A stretch of 64,000 bases of DNA, from the NCBI RefSeq assembly GCF_902686445.1, contig NC_062222.1:45179292-45243291 (forward strand). The letters are read 5' to 3'. Positions 49,646 through 62,447 of this stretch are shown here, piece after piece (the stretch's first letter is position 1; each line of letters starts with the position of its first letter). Source of the DNA: Sciurus carolinensis. Lineage: Eukaryota; Chordata; Mammalia; Rodentia; Sciuridae. The translations under genes were made by a program, and so were the position numbers. Under the pieces are notes generated by a model that did not search any database, was not told the DNA's origin, and worked only from the letters and a program-made list of their open reading frames with translations.

Positions 49646-50135
49646 ATAGTGTTAATTGCAACTATACTCATAATAGTTTAAAAAATGGGAAAACCATTTT
49701 CATCAGCTGATAAATAAATAAAACTGGTATTTGCAAACAATGCAATATTATCCAACCATAAAAAGGAATGAAATATTTATTTGTACTGCAACATAGAGGG
49801 ACCTTAAAAATATTATGTTAACTGAAAGAAACCAGATACAAAAGATCATATATTGTATAATCCTATTTCTATTAAATACTCCAAACAGGCAATGCATGGA
49901 GACAGAAAGTATATTCATGGTTTCTAGGAGATGGGAAAAGGGAGGGAAATGAGAACAACTAAGCCAGTATGGATTTCTTTGAGTTGATGGAAATGTTCTG
50001 GGATAATATGGTAGAGAGAGCTGCACAATGTCTTGACTACACTGAAAACTACTGAATTGTACACTTTGAAGCCGTGAATTGCATGCAATATAAATTTTAT
50101 CTCAATAAAAAAATTATGCCTACAAAAAAAAAAAA

Positions 50136-51730
50136 CACTAGGACTTCATTGAGAATATTTTAATAGCTACAAGTTTGCTGTCTACTGAATGCTTAATCTA
50201 GTCAAGAAAAAGGCTGATATAAATGTGTTCCCTTTACCAATGGTATCATGTAAAGTTAAATACAAGAATTTAGAATAAAAAATTAAGTAATAACTGATTT
50301 CCCCTTAATGTTTACTTAATCAAATCTTTAAGAGTACCTACATTTTAATGTTTATGCATGCTGAGAAATTTATAATTACACAATTATTTTTATTCCAATT
50401 ATTTTAGTCATATCATTTATCTTATTTTATTTGGGCCTTCATTACTATGTTCATATATAATTGGTTCACAGTGATTTTTCCTCTGCCAATTTATTAATAA
50501 TTTCAAAAAATTTTGACTTTTCTCCATTTTTCCCTTTCTCAGCTGCTTTTTTAAGTTTATTGTAAGTCATGCATTTATGTAGTCCTCAGCAATTTCTAAT
50601 GCCTATGCTTATTTCTAGATGTTCATTTGGGCTGCTAAATTGCCTCATATTGCTGCAGGACAGATAATTTTTCTTTGATGACACTAAATAAGATTCACCC
50701 AGACATCTTTGTTTATTTGTTCAGCTGTTCTTTCATAATAATTTTAATAAAAATTGTGAAACAATTCCAATCCAAGGAGGTGGCTGACCCAAAGAGGCAA
50801 CAACAGCGTGCCAAAAATGCTTTTGTGTGATCTATCAGATGGGTGTTATCACTGAGAAGGGCTTTCCTTTCAGTCAAATGATGGTGATAAAGTGTGAGTG
50901 CTGTGGCTGTGAACTCCCTTTGGATAATGCTCCATGACATATGGAAAATGTTTCCTGACTTATGAAAACTAATATCAGGACACAATTTACTAAAAGACCT
51001 GGGTCACTGGGGTGAAAAAAGCATTAGCACAATTCTTAAGTACAGTCTTTGAGTCATAAACATCCTGCTAATGAAATAAATATAATTACTTCAGGTGTTT
51101 TTAGTTTTAATGACCTGTAGGGAAAATAAAGATGCAACCAAATACCTAATAGTTGATGTAAGATATTTTTAGTGATTCTTTTTTGCTTAAGATGTACTTA
51201 AAATGATAATAAATTTAATATTTGAGTTTTTTGTGTGTTTTGTACAGTAAATGAAAGGCTTTAATTTGGTCATGTCATTAAGTAAAATTATGTATGAGTT
51301 TTTAAAAAATTTATAAATGCAATGTCTATAAATGCCATACCACTGGTGTGGCTAAATCAGGCTAGTTAGCAAGATGTCTGACCACAAATTGTTATAACTT
51401 TAGGGATCATCTGTCAGAAATTCAAGCTAACTGCCACTCGATAGGTATATACCTTGTTTAGTCACAAAGTAAGTCATTTTATGAGGGATTAGAGTTATTT
51501 CTACAGAAACTAAATTCAACTTTACTTAACAAGTTTGCATGTACAGACATTATCAATAACTTGATTGACAATCATCATTGTCTATAAAATATTTCATGCA
51601 GACTTCTTCCAGAACTTTTGTGACTAAATCTACAGTCCCCTCCAAGTGACAACCCCAAATAATTGGATTATTTACAAAATCGTGTTACTGAGGACAACAC
51701 CAAAGAAGTGATAATGTGACTAAAGCACTG
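50136..51730. other. Unclassified sequence
   Basis: No gene or named repeat was recognised. The 90-codon minus frame at 50713-50985 has no domain. Confidence 0.4.
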
Positions 51731-52103
51731 TGTTTGTCAATTTTCTTTAGCTATGATAAAATACCTGAGGTAATCAATTTAAAATGAAGAAAGGTTTATT
51801 TTGGTTCATGGTTTCAGAGGTTTCAATCCTTAATTGATTGATACCATTACATCTGGGCCTGTGGTGGACCAAACATCATGCTGTACATGGTAGAACAAAG
51901 CTATTTACCTCATGGCCAAGAAGCAAAGAGAGAGGAAGAGGTCAGAGTCTGATCATCCCCTTCCAGGACACACCCCAATGACCTAACTTACTCCACTAGG
52001 CCCCATCTCTTAAAGGTTCCACTACCACTTCCCAGTAGAATTACAGTGACCATGTCTTCAACTCTTGGACCTTTGGGGAACATTCAAGATACAAACTATA
52101 GTA
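51731..52103 (-). mobile_element. Solo MaLR LTR, about 370 bp
   Basis: Read on the minus strand it runs 'agtttgtatcttgaatgttccccaaagg', 'gagatggggcctagtgg', 'taagttaggtcattggggtg', 'ctttgcttcttggccatgagg', 'accaaaataaacctttctt' and 'attgacaaaca'. This is the MST-like MaLR layout, with an AATAAA signal shortly before the end. It resembles the LTRs at 29.6 and 44.9 kb but is about 65 bp shorter. I see no matching 5-bp duplication, so at least one edge is probably eroded. Confidence 0.75.
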
Positions 52104-52908
52104 AGCTTTTAACACTCTTAAGTAATTATGTGGATATTTTTAACTTTCTTTTTACTATACTCTTCTGGTTATTTTCAGTTTAAATTTTTTTTTATTTCCT
52201 CAGATTACAACCCTAACCTATGATAACACTGAAAACATTTTAGAAATATTAATCAACAATATCCAAGCTATTGATTCTGATCTTTTTTGATTGTATTGTC
52301 TCAGATAGTGAAAATATTCTATCTTAGACTAAGGAAAAAGTGTCCCAGATGTTACATGTCTGTAAACTCAATGAAGTTTCAGCTAAGTCAACTGAAACCC
52401 TAATGGAACAACTGTACCTATGAAAGAGTGTTGTGCCCCACAGTGTCCTTGAATTGTGTAATTCTAAAATGAAAAGGACAAGTCTACTTCATGCGTAAGT
52501 TGGTTATAAAGTAGGTGGTCTTTTATAGTAGGCTGGTAGGATTGACACTCCATTCCCAGATTGGGACAATGCAGTTCAGATAAATTAAACATCTAACTTT
52601 AGCACTCATTGTTTTGACTGCTTTTGATGATAATTATTAAAATAAAGGTCAAAAATCGGTCAAATCAATTTCATATTTCTTCTTCTTTAAAAATTCATTT
52701 CCCACTTTTCTCTGGCATTTGAGACCTATCTCCAGCTGTATCATATGGATACATAGACAGAGGATGTTGTTGTATAACTTCTTGATGTTTTCCCCAAATT
52801 GTTATTAACTAAGCAAAATTAATTTTCCTGGTCAAATAAATTATTTTTAGCATGTGGCATCATTTCCTCTAACATAAAGTGTGTGACATAAAGGTATCAA
52901 ATTTAGAG
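52104..52908. other. Unclassified AT-rich sequence
   Basis: Nothing recognisable was found. Confidence 0.45.
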
Positions 52909-53046
52909 TAAGCAAAACCTGGGCTTTGAATTCACACTTATTCTGTGACATTAATTGCATTATTCAGTGCCTCTAAGATATGTGTTTTATGTGTAAGATG
53001 AGGATACAGCATCTAAATGTCTAGTCTGACTGTTGCAGAGAACAGA
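52909..53046 (+). repeat. MIR SINE
   Basis: 'aaacctgggctttgaattcacactt', 'tctgtgacattaattgcattattcagtgcctctaagatatgtgttttatgtgtaagatgaggata' follows MIR from the tRNA-like head to the core. It is diverged. Confidence 0.65.
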
Positions 53047-54559
53047 TCACAGCAGTGCATCTCACACTGCGAGGGGACAACCTGACCATTATGTATGTGT
53101 GTTTTTATTTCAGTTCATTGTAGAACATACTTTTGTAAAATCAATGTAAGTTACTAGAAAATTGGAAAACGAGAAAGGCAAAAGCTCAATGTACACTGTA
53201 TAAATTATATTTTTTAATTTTTAGATTTAATTGGCATAAAATTATACTCTCAAATTGCCTTAAAAATCTGTAAGCATTGCCTCAATTTTTGAACTTATTT
53301 TGTTGGAAATAAAAACAAGCCATAATGATTTTTCTTTTCTGTTTTAAATCATTGAATTTATATTATATGAGACTTTTTAAAATCAAGTCTGTGGTTGCCT
53401 TTTATTTCTAAACAGGGCACACTTCCTCCACAAATAAACAATCTTAACAATATAAATTTGCATGACACGGAGTTTTACTCCAAAGACTACTCTGAACTTT
53501 TATTTCACATTCTAATTTGAGTTCTTAAATATAAACATTATGTAAGCTCTACCTATGTTCAAAAAACTTAAAAGTAATGATCAAAGACAAATATCATCCA
53601 CAAAATGAAACAAAAAACAAATTTATTTAATACCTTGAAGGAGAGTTCTTAGGGAAATCTTTTTCATTTATTTCCCGCCACCCTAATTGTCAGTTTTTTT
53701 TTAACTTTGCATATAACTTTGTATCTTCTAGTTTTCCATTTAAGACTCCACTATACCTGGTTATTTTCAGCTAGTCTGATGATATATAATATAGGTTAAT
53801 CCACAAATTTTATTATAACCCCCTTTATCTGAGTAAGAATCTGTATTTTAGATAAGGCTTACATGCCAAGCGTGTTTTTAGGGATACAAGTGTACCTTAT
53901 TTCAATAATAAAAACAAATTGTTACAAAAGTGAAGATTGTGAATTTTTCATAGTACTGAAGAAAATTTAGACAAAAACAATGCTTTCATAGGAAAAATGG
54001 CATGGCATATCATTTATATCCTAATGAGAAAATCTATAACTTCAGTTATTTTTTCCTAAAATGGAGACTGCAAAATATGGTTCTATGATCCCAAAACTGC
54101 GCACTAAGTTGGGTGAATATTCGACATGTTTCAGTGAATCTGTTTTGCATGTCTTTTAATCTATGCTTATAATATTTTTGCAATCAACTAACATGAAGCA
54201 CAAAATACAAATATTTATTTAGAATAAATTCATAGAAAGATAAATTATTTTTAATATGTCAATATATTTAACATCAGAGATGTGAGACACTGAGAGGCCA
54301 AATTCAGGACCTCATGGTCTTCCAATTTGTCTAGAGTGGAACAGAACCATGAACACAGCACTGTCTATCTGTCTACAAGGCTTTTCCAAATGCTATGCCA
54401 TGTAATTAAAATGCTACCTTGGATTTACACAGCTTATTTTCTCTAAAGAGTTAAGATCAAATGTCTCTCTTATTTTCTCTTTATCCTTTCTGTTATGATT
54501 TCAAGTAGTTTTGAGTTTTCTATTAGGTAAGGAATTTAAACCAAAATTAGGCTTACTTT
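53047..54559. other. Unclassified AT-rich sequence
   Basis: No gene was recognised. 54275-54395 has weak reversed MIR-like wording ('gagacactgagaggccaaattcagg ... catggt') that I do not call separately. Confidence 0.4.
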
Positions 54560-54652
54560 AAAAACAAGAAGTAGAGATGGAGACAGGTAAAGTTATTTTT
54601 TCAAGGTCAAAGAGCAAATCAATAAGAGAACTAGAACTAAAATATGTTTAAT
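54560..54652 (-). repeat. MIR SINE fragment
   Basis: On the minus strand, 'tagttctagttctctta', 'gctctttgaccttgaaaaaataactttacctgtctccatctct' follows MIR 'cacttactagctgtgtgaccttgggcaagttacttaacctctctgtgcct'. Confidence 0.6.
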
Positions 54653-56065
54653 ACCTTTCCTGTTTTATACTTTTTCATTGGATTATCTTTCTGGTTCTTT
54701 TCTCTTACAAAGCCTGAAATATAACACAAAAATGAAGAGATTGCTTTTAAAGGAATTGTTATATATCATCCTAGGAAAGTTAAAATATATAAAGAAAGGT
54801 CAGGGAAATAAACAATCTTTTACATCATTTAAAAATGAGGGTTAGAGAGTGGTTTAGATTTATAGTTAAGATATTTCTAGGACCACACACAATCTGCCAT
54901 GCATTACACATAGCAGATTGTTAATCAATGTGTGTAGAATAAATATATACATGATGAGTCTAGTAATAAAAAATGGTATTTACATGAAATAAAATAAATT
55001 CTCATGTGTAAAAGAACTCAATCAGTTGTTGTGCACAATATGTAGCAGGCAATAAATTAATTACTCTGAATACAAGCTTCATTTTATACTCTCAGTGACC
55101 TTATAATCATGCTGAGGATACACTCCTGGGAAAGACCATATATATGCAGTACTGTGACCTGGGTAAGTACAGGTGCTCTAGTGGAGTGTATATAGGGTTC
55201 TGGAGGAAGCCAAGCCGTGTGACTGGTAGACATTAAAGGCAGAGTCAATGACAAGAATGACCCAGAAGGAAGTTGAAGAGATAGTGATTCACATTGAGGA
55301 AATACAAAAATGCAAACTTTTGCCACATGGATATAAATCTATTATATATTTTTCTGTTTTAATTAGTTAAGAGATTTTGAAAACATTTCTGAAAATTTTA
55401 GTGATGGCACAGTTTGTGGCAGAAGTATGCTGGCACACAGCAGCCATCCCTTTCCCTTTATAGACAGCTCTAGAACCCACAGCCTGAGAGGCTAGAAAGT
55501 TTTATCTGTTGGATTCCTTCACAGGAAGAGCTCAGCATGCCAATGAGATGTCATCAATTTGAAGTACGCACTTCTGTGAGAGTTTAGAGATGGAAGGGAA
55601 GGACCATCTTCCTGCTGCATCCTCTGGTGCTGCCAATGTGACTTTGGAGACTATTATTATAAAGACTAAAACTTTGCATATCTAGTCATTAGCTCTGTGG
55701 GTGGTAAGAGGCCTTTGCTGCAAGGAAGGCAGGAGTTCCCTGAGCCCTGGAGATCAGCTAGGTCCCTGCACTCTTGAACACTACAGTTGTCCTAGTAATC
55801 TCCTCATCCCCATCTTCTGAACTTCTGTAAGGTGCAATTGTCTTTCCTGAGTCTAATCCAAATCCCTTTCCTCAACCAATGGTAGGGGCATCCAATTTTC
55901 TGTATTAAATTCCTTTCCCATGTAAGTAGATGTAATTGTTTATTTCTTGCCACAGAACTGGAAAGATGTTTGATGATATGGCTTTAGAAAAATAAGAGAA
56001 AAACAAACTGTCCCTATTCCAAGGAAAATTTCAATTTATACATTTTTATCATTCGTAAAAATATT
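54653..56065. other. Unclassified sequence
   Basis: No gene was recognised. 55400-55900 is less AT-rich and may hold an eroded old repeat, but I cannot name it. Confidence 0.4.
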
Positions 56066-56215
56066 GCAGTCTGGGGTACTTGTAAAAGTCAAACTATGGA
56101 TTTGTTGAGGGAAAGGCTAGTGTCTTATTCACCTCTGATAGCCCTCACTTTATGTGCCATCTAGCCCATAAAAGTAGCTCCTCAGGAAATGCTTACTGAT
56201 TGAGTAAAATCAATC
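56066..56215 (+). repeat. L2 LINE 3' end (probable)
   Basis: 'ggctagtgtcttattcacctctgatagccctcacttt', 'atgtgccatctagcccataaaagtagctcctcaggaaatgcttactgattgagt' follows the end of L2 ('ttgttcactgctgtatccccagcgcct ... gcacatagtaggcgctcaataaatatttgttgaatga'). Confidence 0.55.
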
Positions 56216-56265
56216 AAACATGATTGATGATTCATCAATTTAGGTTAACTTATTCTTTTCTAGAT

Positions 56266-56506
56266 CTGTTTTATTTTTTTAGTGGGGGAGAGATACCAGG
56301 GATCGAACTCAGGGGCACTGAATGACTCAGTCATATCCCCAGCCCTGTTTTGTATTTTATTTAGAGACAGGGTCTCACTAAGTTGCTTAGCACCTCACCA
56401 TTGCTGAGGCTAGCTCTGAACTCACTATCTTCCTACCTCAGTCTCCTGAGCCTCTGGGATTACAAGTGTGCAACACCATGCCCGGCTGTTTTTTGTTATT
56501 TTTTAG
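56266..56506 (-). mobile_element. Dimeric B1-ID SINE
   Basis: The reversed ID half ('gataccagggatcgaactca ... tatccccagccctg'), the linker 'tgtattttatttagagacagg' and the reversed B1 half ('ctacctcagtctcctgagcctctgggattacaagtgtgcaacaccatgcccggc') are complete. The flanking repeats CTGTTTTATTTTTTTAG (56266-56282) and a slightly longer CTGTTTTTTGTTATTTTTTAG (56486-56506) fit a target duplication in T-rich DNA. Confidence 0.9.
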
Positions 56507-56572
56507 TATTCTATTTGTGTAAATTAACCATGGCTGAGATTATCTAGGGTTTTTCATCTAAATTTTCATATT

Positions 56573-56780
56573 AATAGATATTTTTCTTTGGTTGTTTTTG
56601 GTACTGGGGATTGAACCCAAGGGCATTCTACCACTAAGCTATATCCTCAGACCTTTTTATTTATTTATTTTTTGAGAAAGAGTCTCACAAAGATGCTGAG
56701 GCTGGCTTTGAATTTGGGTTCCTCTTATCTAAGGGAGATTATAGGTGTGCATCATGCCTGGCTCATGTCAATAGATTTTT
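56573..56780 (-). mobile_element. Dimeric B1-ID SINE
   Basis: The reversed ID half ('ggtactggggattgaaccca ... tatcctcagac'), a (TTTA)-containing linker and the reversed B1 half ('gaggctggctttgaatttgg ... gagattataggtgtgcatcatgcctggc') are present. The duplication AATAGAT(A)TTTTT flanks it at 56573-56585 and 56770-56780. It lies less than 70 bp from the previous SINE, in the same orientation, but has its own duplication, so it is a separate event and not a tandem copy. Confidence 0.88.
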
Positions 56781-59700
56781 ATCTCTAGAACTTGTTGGTA
56801 TTTGTGTAGCAAGTTGACTATGTGATTCTGTCAAGTTGTGATATATACACAAACAAGAAGGATTTCTACCACATCTAAGAAAGTCATTTCAGCCAAAGTA
56901 GGAATGGAAGTAAAAGAAGTTCAAGAGAACATTTCTGATACATTTGCAAATTAATTTACACATAGTTAAATTTGACTTCCAAGAGTGCCTAATAATGATT
57001 ACAAGGTAATTTTATAAGAATATTTGTCAGAACTCATGGCATTTTATCTTCTCTCGTTATTTATATTAAAAAAATAACAAAAAATGTTCAAGAGTTTCCA
57101 AATTTATATTGTTTAATAAATCTTAAATAATGAGTTTCTAAATTACCGCTAAATAGTCTGATTGAAGTACAAACTGTTTGGAACAATCATCAGGGATTAT
57201 TTCTATCTTTCTCAATTATGATCACTGTATGAAAAAAATAACCAAAACAATATGAGACACACAAAGTAGCAAGGATTGCATTATAGCATCATGGGTGGAT
57301 GTAATTTTCTGTGAAAACTGGATTTCTATACAGGACACAAAATATAAATATCAAAGTATGGTCTGAATAACATCTGCAAATTCATTCTCTGAGCTTCAAA
57401 CTCTTTACTAATGGACTCAAAAGCAATGTAATATAAATAGAAACAAGACAGTTTAGGCTTTCATGAGAAATGGCCCTAGAAAGAACACCAAGATATTCTT
57501 CTTTACAGCTCTCCCTTTATTTTTCACAAAGCCTCCACTGACACTTTGGATAGTTTCAACACTTTGTTTTTCACCTTTGAACAGGTAGCAATCAGCCCCC
57601 AGGAAGGGCTTTCACATTTGCTCTACTGATTAGGCAGATTCAAGAAACCAGTGTCATAAAATTTGGAGCCAATGAGTTGTTTCCATCTATAGCTCAAGGG
57701 AGTCTAGGACCATTATAATCTGTTTGATGCCAGGAAAATATATTGATAAGAAATATGTGGAAACTTTCAGTGCAAGAGCATCAGGGAATTTTTAAAATAG
57801 AAATTGTTCTTTCTGATTCTTATTTCTGGCAGGCTGTCATAGGTGCAGACAGACCATGGAGTCTGGGTATGCTCTTGGATTCTTCATGAAGAGTTAGGAA
57901 CAATCATTAAGTTTTCTTTATTAGTTAGTGAGAGGTATTTGATGGTCATTCATTTCTGTTGTTCTACTAACTCTATTAACCTCTCTTTCTCAACATGTCT
58001 GCCTTGTATTCTTCATTAGTATTCATATATCATAGGATGACCCATATTAATAAGAGGAAGTTCACATCAAGACATTTCCAAGGGGATGTGTAGTAAGTCA
58101 AGTGGATTAGCTGACTCACGAGTAATGAACTGACACAGAGAGAGATGTAAATAGTCCAGTATCTCTGTCCAAGAAGAAACAATCAAAGAGTAAACCAATC
58201 TGATTAACAACCAAGTAGTGCACTTGGATGAAGAGAAAGGCAGAGGACAAGGGATGGGAGAGACACATTAACTTAGCTCAGAGCTAAAACACTGGGTTAC
58301 CATATTGGAGAAAAGTCAATGTTCAAAGATAAGGAAGTTGCCCTCAGTCAAGAAGCATTTGAAGGCAAGCAGACATAGCAGCTAAGCAAACAGAACAGAC
58401 AGCACTGAAGGGTCTGACCAAGTAGCTATGTCAAATGACACTTTACTGCTGATTGTTAGTATGATAGTCCAATATCAGTACAATTAGATGAGAGATGAAA
58501 AATGCTATTTGCTTTGTCCGCGTGATGACAGAATTTCTGTTTGTGAGCTTCCCACTAATTATAGTAAATGTCTTTTAAAAATACTGTTTATGCAGGCTGC
58601 TTCACATAAATAAAATTTTATAGGACAAAAAAGTCTTCACATTATGCCAATGTCTTAAATAATCCCACAGGTATTTTTGGTTCATAAATATTAATAAAAT
58701 ATAATTATTTGGTGTGTTACTTGATCATTCATATTTGGTATAAGATTAAAATGCACATGAATAAACCAAGACATCTACTGTGCCTTTAATATTTAGTATT
58801 TGTTCCATGTTTCAAGCCTACTTCAACACAAAATTAAGGTTTCCCTAATAAGAGTTCCAGATGTTATAGCAGACACACCTGTTTGTTAGATACTATCATT
58901 TTATTTCCCTGATTCAGATGAAATTCTGTTCATGGAATTCAATTTCTAAAATAGGCTTTTTTGCAAAAGGTTGGGACCATTTTTATATCTTATCTTGTGG
59001 CCATTGCAACATGTGTTATTACACTGAATGTGCAATCTATGTATGCATTTGTTAGGTAGAATCCAGCAAAAGGAGGGAGAAAAGAGAAAGCTTTAAATGG
59101 GTGATTTTCAGGTCCATACTTTCCTCAGAAAGCAATATGGGGAGGGATACCAGCCTCTTCGTGAGATTGCATTATGATCTAGTGACCCTGAAAATAGGGT
59201 CAGAAGGAGGTCTCCCTGCTAACTGGAAAACTAATCAATATAATTCAATATAAGGACTGGTGCCCCCAAATCACATAACTTCTCTCCTTTTCTGCCCCTC
59301 TCCATGATCAACCCTGAGACTCCAGTCTTACCACCTCTGATTCTCCTTACAGTGTTCACATACATAGTCCTACATTTAGGCATGTGCTAATAAAAAAAAA
59401 AAAAAGTCCTATTATTTATTTGATATATAAAAATCAAGAACTTTTAGTCAAATATCATTTTCATAGTTGACTTGTTTGAAGTGAAATGTATTTGTTTAAA
59501 ATAAGATTTATTTCATTTAAAACAGTGACTTGGAAGGGAAGTTTTTGTATTGTAATAGAAATACAGAGAATTATATTTTTTTCCAAATAGGTAACATTTT
59601 AATACTTAAACTAAAGCCTGGTTATTTAAATTTGTAGTAGGTTAGCACAGAAACTTCTCTGTGAACTGGTCTGCATTTGATGCAGGTCAGGTACAGTAAC

Positions 59701-60562
59701 TGAGAAGGAGAGCATGACAAAGGGTAAAAGGTCACTGGTGACTAATTTTCTGAAAACTAGCAGCTTGTGTAAGTAATAGAACATTTATTGCCTTTCGATG
59801 TTGTCCCAGCAATGAGCTAGAAAATCCATAAGAATTCCCAGCCCTAGCCTTTATTAAGGCATAGCCCTGGATTAGTTTAATGTGCAATTTAAAGTCACTG
59901 CCTGCCAATACTGCGCTTACTTTTCTTAAGTAGGGCCACTTTACTCCCTCCTCCCAATCAAGTTGTCAGAAAAAAAAAAAAAAAAAAAAAGAAATAGAAA
60001 AAAAAAGTGAGCTTCCTTTAATTTAGAGGGAAACTTATTCTAATCTGAACTGTGCATTTATTTTTTATATAGCACAGATCCTGATAAAACTGTAAACCCC
60101 CCAGTGAACCTTTTACTTTTTACAATAAATTCATTAACATGAGAAAGGTAAGGCTCATTCCCATGTGCTCAGCAAACTTCCTGCTAGACCTGGCCATACT
60201 ATTTGGGAGCTTGTGAGATATTTAGGGAAACATAAGACTGTTTTACTGAATAATCTAAAATATAAACACAACAGCAAACTATTTTTTAAAACTTGAAGCC
60301 TTTCTCAACTAAAAATAATTGAAAAAAATGAGTGTGAACACATAACACCATCAGATAAGTGGATAAAGAAGAGAGCTAGCATTATTTGATGCTTATCATC
60401 ATGCATGTTATCTCTGAATCTTTTAACTAGTCAAAATAGGCTGCAGCAGCATCTTTGTGAGGATGAGACACAGTAACAGAAGAGTACAATAAACCAGTCA
60501 AAGTTCCAGAACTAAAAGGTCTGATCAGTTCTGCAATCACAAAAATATTCCTAATGCTTTCT
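56781..60562. other. Unclassified sequence with one poly-A run
   Basis: No gene or repeat family was recognised over 3.8 kb, apart from the A-rich run listed at 59970-60006. About 57475-57690 is compositionally complex, with a TCF/LEF-like CCTTTGAA site near 57573-57580. It is a weak candidate for conserved non-coding sequence. Confidence 0.4.
59970..60006. repeat. Poly-A run
   Basis: A21 followed by GAAATAGAAAAAAAAA. No SINE or L1 body lies directly upstream, so its origin is unclear. Confidence 0.85.
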
Positions 60563-60768
60563 ATACAATTTTTTTTTCTGGAACTGAGGATTGAACCAGG
60601 GGTACTCTATCACTGAGATACATCCCAGTTCTTTTTAGTTTCTATTTTGACACAGGGTCTTCTAGGTTACTTAGGGTCTTTCCAAGTTGCTGAAGCTTGC
60701 CTTGAACTTGCAATCCTTCAACCTCAGCCTCCACAGTCACTGGGAGTAGAGGCATGTGACATACAATT
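60563..60768 (-). mobile_element. Dimeric B1-ID SINE, diverged
   Basis: A T-rich tail, the reversed ID half ('ggaactgaggattgaaccaggggtactc ... catcccagttc') and the reversed B1 half ('caagttgctgaagcttgcct ... caacctcagcctccacagtcactgggagtagaggca') are recognisable. There is an extra 'tctaggttacttagggtctt' segment in the middle. The duplication ATACAATT lies at 60563-60570 and 60761-60768. Divergence suggests an older copy. Confidence 0.82.
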
Positions 60769-61328
60769 CTATCCTGCTTTCCAAAAGTATATTGTCTGTT
60801 CTTCCATGGATGGACAGACAATCCATTCATGTTTTTGATATTGTTTCCTATTTGGAATAAACTGTATGATATCAAACTCCTGAAATATAAATTGCCAACA
60901 AGTTTTTCCAACATTTGAAACAACACTATCAAATAATGTTTCTAATAAACAGTTTTAAAAGATATTTTATCCAGATTCATAGAAAGTAAAAAGATGGTTT
61001 TATAATTTGAGATTCTTTTTTTTTTATTTTTTCCTGTGTATGAATGTTCCACAGTGAATCTCAACAGCATGTACATCCACAGGACTGTTATCATAATTAG
61101 AATAAGTATATTTCATGTTTGTAAAAATATATAAAAATAGATTCTACTCTTATCAATAACCAAAGAGAAGAAATTTTTTAAAATTGAGAATTTATAAAGA
61201 CAGCTTTTTTTCTTTGGTAATTAATCCTAAAAATTGAGGATGAAGACATGGAAATAGGAATTACATGAAAGAGGGTATACAGAATTATCCTTGACTTTTT
61301 TCCTTACTATTTTTTCTTGATAAGAAAT
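60769..61328. other. Unclassified AT-rich sequence
   Basis: Nothing recognisable was found. Confidence 0.45.
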
Positions 61329-61690
61329 ATTACTAAACATTGTTGCTGGGTATGATGGCTCATGCCTGTAATTCCAGTGTCTCAGGAGACTGAGGCAGGA
61401 GGATTACAAGTTTAAGGTCAGACTCAGCAATACAAGGAGGCCCTTAAGCAACTCAGCAAGACCCTATCTCAAAATGAAAAATAAAAAGGGTTGGGGAGGA
61501 TTTTTCTCAGTGGTAAAGTGACCCTGGGTTTGATCTCCAGATTCAAAAAATAAAAATTATATATATATATATATATTAAAAATATATATATATACACATA
61601 TATATATATATAAATATATATATACACATATATATATTTACTTTTATATATAAGTGTAAATATTATTTATATATATTATTAAACAGTGTT
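61329..61690 (+). mobile_element. Dimeric B1-ID SINE whose tail became a TA microsatellite
   Basis: The B1 half starts 'gctgggtatgatggctcatgcctgtaattccag'. The ID half is 'ggttggggaggatttttctcagtgg ... cctgggtttgatctccag'. The A-rich tail continues into about 120 bp of (TA)n with TACACA interruptions. The element and tail are enclosed by ATTACTAAACATTGTT (61329-61344) and ATTATTAAACAGTGTT (61675-61690), 14 of 16 identical. Confidence 0.88.
61553..61674. repeat. (TA)n microsatellite in SINE tail
   Basis: Runs of TA up to about ten units, interrupted by TTAAAAA and two TACACATA blocks, ending just before the right target duplication of the SINE. Its position shows that it grew from the SINE's A/T-rich tail. 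Confidence 0.88.
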
Positions 61691-62447
61691 AAAACAATAT
61701 TTCCAGGTTAGATTATTATTCTGATATTTGTTTAGCTCTAATCATAAAAATAATCTGGCTTTAGTCACATTGGTATCCTAATTATCTTCTATAATTCCTG
61801 GGCTTCATGAATGTTAGTGACTTTATGTGATAGCCATACAGTCCAAAATCTTCTTGTATTTGAAAGCTTATATAACAGGTTGTTAAGATAAAACAGAACT
61901 ATTCCTCCCTCAGTTTGGGCTGAGGTGCCAATCAAATGAACATCAAATATCAAAGACAACTTTCAAGTATAAAAATTTTAAAGGAAAAATCTTAGAAGTG
62001 GACAGTTGGGGAGAGGTTCCATCTGAACACATCAATCCTACGTCTTTTAGGAAGACTAAAAGAGATTTAAAAGCGGTCTCTGTTACTGGGAGATCCAGAG
62101 GACCAGGACCAAACTTTGCACCAGAGAAACTGAAGCAAGTGGTGTGTGGAGACTAAAAGAGGAAGATAGGACTGTCTTCCATGCTTTTGTCAAGGCAAGG
62201 TATGTGTTAAAGTTGTCTTACAAAATGATGTAGGCCCCACAAGGACAACTCCCAAAGTAAGAAGATGGATGTAAAGAGCAGTCTAGCAGCCTGATGAAAT
62301 ATTCACATATGACCACTAAATGTAAAAAGCACATATTCTGGAGTCAAAAAATCTGCAAAAGTATCTAGTAATGAGTTCTACTAAGAGCCCAGAAAATTGT
62401 ACTTCCTGACAATGAAACATTTTAAATATTGGCCAGGTCCAAGTCCA
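61691..62447. other. Unclassified sequence
   Basis: No gene or named repeat was recognised. Confidence 0.45.

Larger units (their letters stand above)
48911..50118 (+). mobile_element. Old L1 LINE with inverted 5' part
   Basis: The right part (about 49646-50118) is an L1 3' end on the plus strand: 'actatactcataatagtttaaaaaatgg', 'caatattatccaaccataaaaaggaatgaa', 'gaattgtacactttgaa', 'caatataaattttatctcaataaa' and a poly-A run at about 50124-50135. The left part (48911-49585) is upstream ORF2 sequence on the opposite strand: on the plus strand it reads 'agaatagaactgctgagtcatagg' and later 'gccatttgtatatatccttaggagaaatgtctattcaa'. Upstream sequence reversed beside a normally placed 3' end is the twin-priming pattern. 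An ID fragment sits at the junction, and a SINE interrupts the inverted arm. Confidence 0.8.
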
